A stretch of 23,082 bases of DNA from DASUBN01 sp036500225 (GTDB lineage Bacteria; Pseudomonadota; Gammaproteobacteria; Natronospirales; REEB76), in the NCBI GenBank assembly GCA_036500225.1, contig DASYCJ010000033.1:1-23082 (forward strand), in the 5' to 3' direction. The position numbers were made by a program, and so were the translations under genes. The notes under the pieces are model-generated. The model saw nothing but the letters and a program-made list of their open reading frames with translations, had not been told where the DNA came from and did no database searches. Shown here one piece after another: positions 22,383 to 23,082 of this stretch; within the stretch, counting starts at the first letter, position 1, and every line of letters starts with the position of its first letter.

Positions 22383-22875
22383 GCTCCTCGGCAGCGAGCC
22401 GTTCCTGCACCGTCGGCACGTACACCGGGAAACCGGGGTTGCGCCGTTCCTCGAATATCAGCCGCGTCTCGATGTGCACGATCTCCGGGCGCACCGACAG
22501 CGTGTTGATGATGAACTCCCGCAGGTGCTCCACGTCGCGCACTGCCACGTGCAACATGAAGTCGTCGTCGCCGGAGACGTGGTAGAACGAGACCACCTCA
22601 TCCCGCGCCAGCACGTGGCTGCGGAAGGCGTCGATGTCGTCCCGGTCGTGGCGGGTCATGCGTAGGCAGATCATGGCCTGTGCCCCCACCCCCACGCCCT
22701 TGGGATTGAACTCAGCGTAGAACCCCGAGATGGCGCCGGCATCCACCAGGCGCCGCACCCGCGTGATGCAGGTGGAGGGCGCGATGCCCACCCGGGCCGC
22801 CAACACCTTGTTTGGGATGCGCGCGTTCTGCCGAAGCTCCCGAAGAATATTCAGATCGATCTTGTCGTAGTTCAT
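22366..22875 (-). CDS. Lrp/AsnC-family transcriptional regulator
   Basis: This 169-aa protein begins MNYDKIDLNILRELRQNARIPNKVLAARVGIAPSTCITRVRRLVDAGAI, the Lrp/AsnC HTH, and continues with a RAM ligand-binding domain containing VVSFYHVSGDDDFMLHVAV. It is close to the length of Lrp (164 aa). Such regulators respond to amino acids as octamers or hexadecamers. I chose ATG 22875 because the HTH starts there and GGGTGG lies five to six bases upstream; the frame stays open for about 48 more codons upstream but those lie in a leader with symmetry. Placement near the decarboxylase/exporter group suggests an amino-acid link, by context only. Confidence 0.92.
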   Translation of the reverse strand: MNYDKIDLNILRELRQNARIPNKVLAARVGIAPSTCITRVRRLVDAGAISGFYAEFNPKGVGVGAQAMICLRMTRHDRDDIDAFRSHVLARDEVVSFYHVSGDDDFMLHVAVRDVEHLREFIINTLSVRPEIVHIETRLIFEERRNPGFPVYVPTVQERLAAEELRTVA

Positions 22876-22902
22876 GTTTTCCACCCTTTTATGGTCGATA
22901 AA

Positions 22903-22927
22903 TTCGGCGTTGCCCCAGCAAGCCGAA
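22903..22927. promoter_or_regulatory. Imperfect inverted repeat upstream of the Lrp-like gene
   Basis: TTCGGC-g-TTGC (22903-22913) pairs with GCAA-GCCGAA (22918-22927) around CCCC/A, with one bulged G. It lies 28-52 nt before the Lrp-like start codon, so it could be an autoregulatory operator or a leader hairpin. The rest of 22928-23082 has a GGCTTAAGCC palindrome and GC-rich symmetry near 23050 but no gene or promoter I can defend. Confidence 0.4.
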
Positions 22928-23082
22928 CGTATACCCCCTTCCATGGGGCATGACTCCGAACTGACATGCATAAACGTCATTGAGAGTGGCACAGGCTTAA
23001 GCCCAGGGGAACCCCCCACGGCGGATAGGGTCTAAGCAGGCTTTTTTGGGAATCCCGGGCCCTAGCGGGCGCGCAGGCGGGT

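Noticed and set aside
22987..23002. TGGCACA resembling the -24 element of a second sigma-54 promoter
   Set aside because: At the required spacing the sequence is TAAG in place of TTGC, so the essential -12 GC is missing.

Overview
The window is a GC-rich chromosomal segment from a gammaproteobacterium-like organism. Dense, often overlapping genes, GGDEF/EAL signalling proteins, an AAA+ sigma-54 activator and a GcvA-like LysR regulator all fit that group. An intergenic palindromic element at 1354-1616 resembles dispersed repeats I associate with Xanthomonadales-type genomes, but that is memory and was not checked. I see no tRNA, rRNA, CRISPR array, transposase, integrase or phage gene. The tail of one gene enters at the left edge, and the right edge has no recognisable gene.

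Layout. Positions 1-377 hold the end of a lytic-transglycosylase-like gene. Positions 447-1287 (minus) hold an ArsR-type repressor and an AHSA1/SRPBCC protein, behind a promoter/operator that appears leaderless. The repeat element follows. Positions 1622-5764 (minus) carry a four-helix membrane protein of unknown role, a lipoprotein, a DedA-family membrane protein and a membrane GGDEF-EAL protein. Divergent from these, 6008-8645 (plus) carries two tandem paralogous diguanylate cyclases, each with an N-terminal multi-helix membrane domain, so three c-di-GMP enzymes sit side by side. Positions 8759-10528 encode an exported DUF885 protein with a zinc-peptidase-like motif, ending at a strong terminator.

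The most distinctive locus is 10580-17347. A GAF-AAA+-Fis sigma-54 activator (minus) faces a complete sulfate-type ABC transporter operon, sbp-cysT-cysW-cysA, followed by an outer-membrane porin-like gene and a terminator. The 183-bp divergent spacer is strikingly AT-rich. It contains a near-consensus sigma-54 -24/-12 promoter, an exact IHF-consensus match and small repeats that could be activator sites. This suggests sulfate (or thiosulfate or a related oxyanion) uptake under sigma-54 control instead of the CysB scheme known in enterics.

Positions 17359-21664 look like an amino-acid or amine module. A LysR regulator, an EamA exporter and a GNAT acetyltransferase run leftward. A PLP-dependent group II decarboxylase, a possible 36-codon ORF and a cupin run rightward. 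Between them is a perfect TTGCAC-N8-GTGCAA box placed just upstream of a plausible -35/-10. The right end has an unrecognised 158-aa protein that converges on, and overlaps by 17 nt, an Lrp/AsnC-family regulator. All functions are read from motifs and context; no database search was run.
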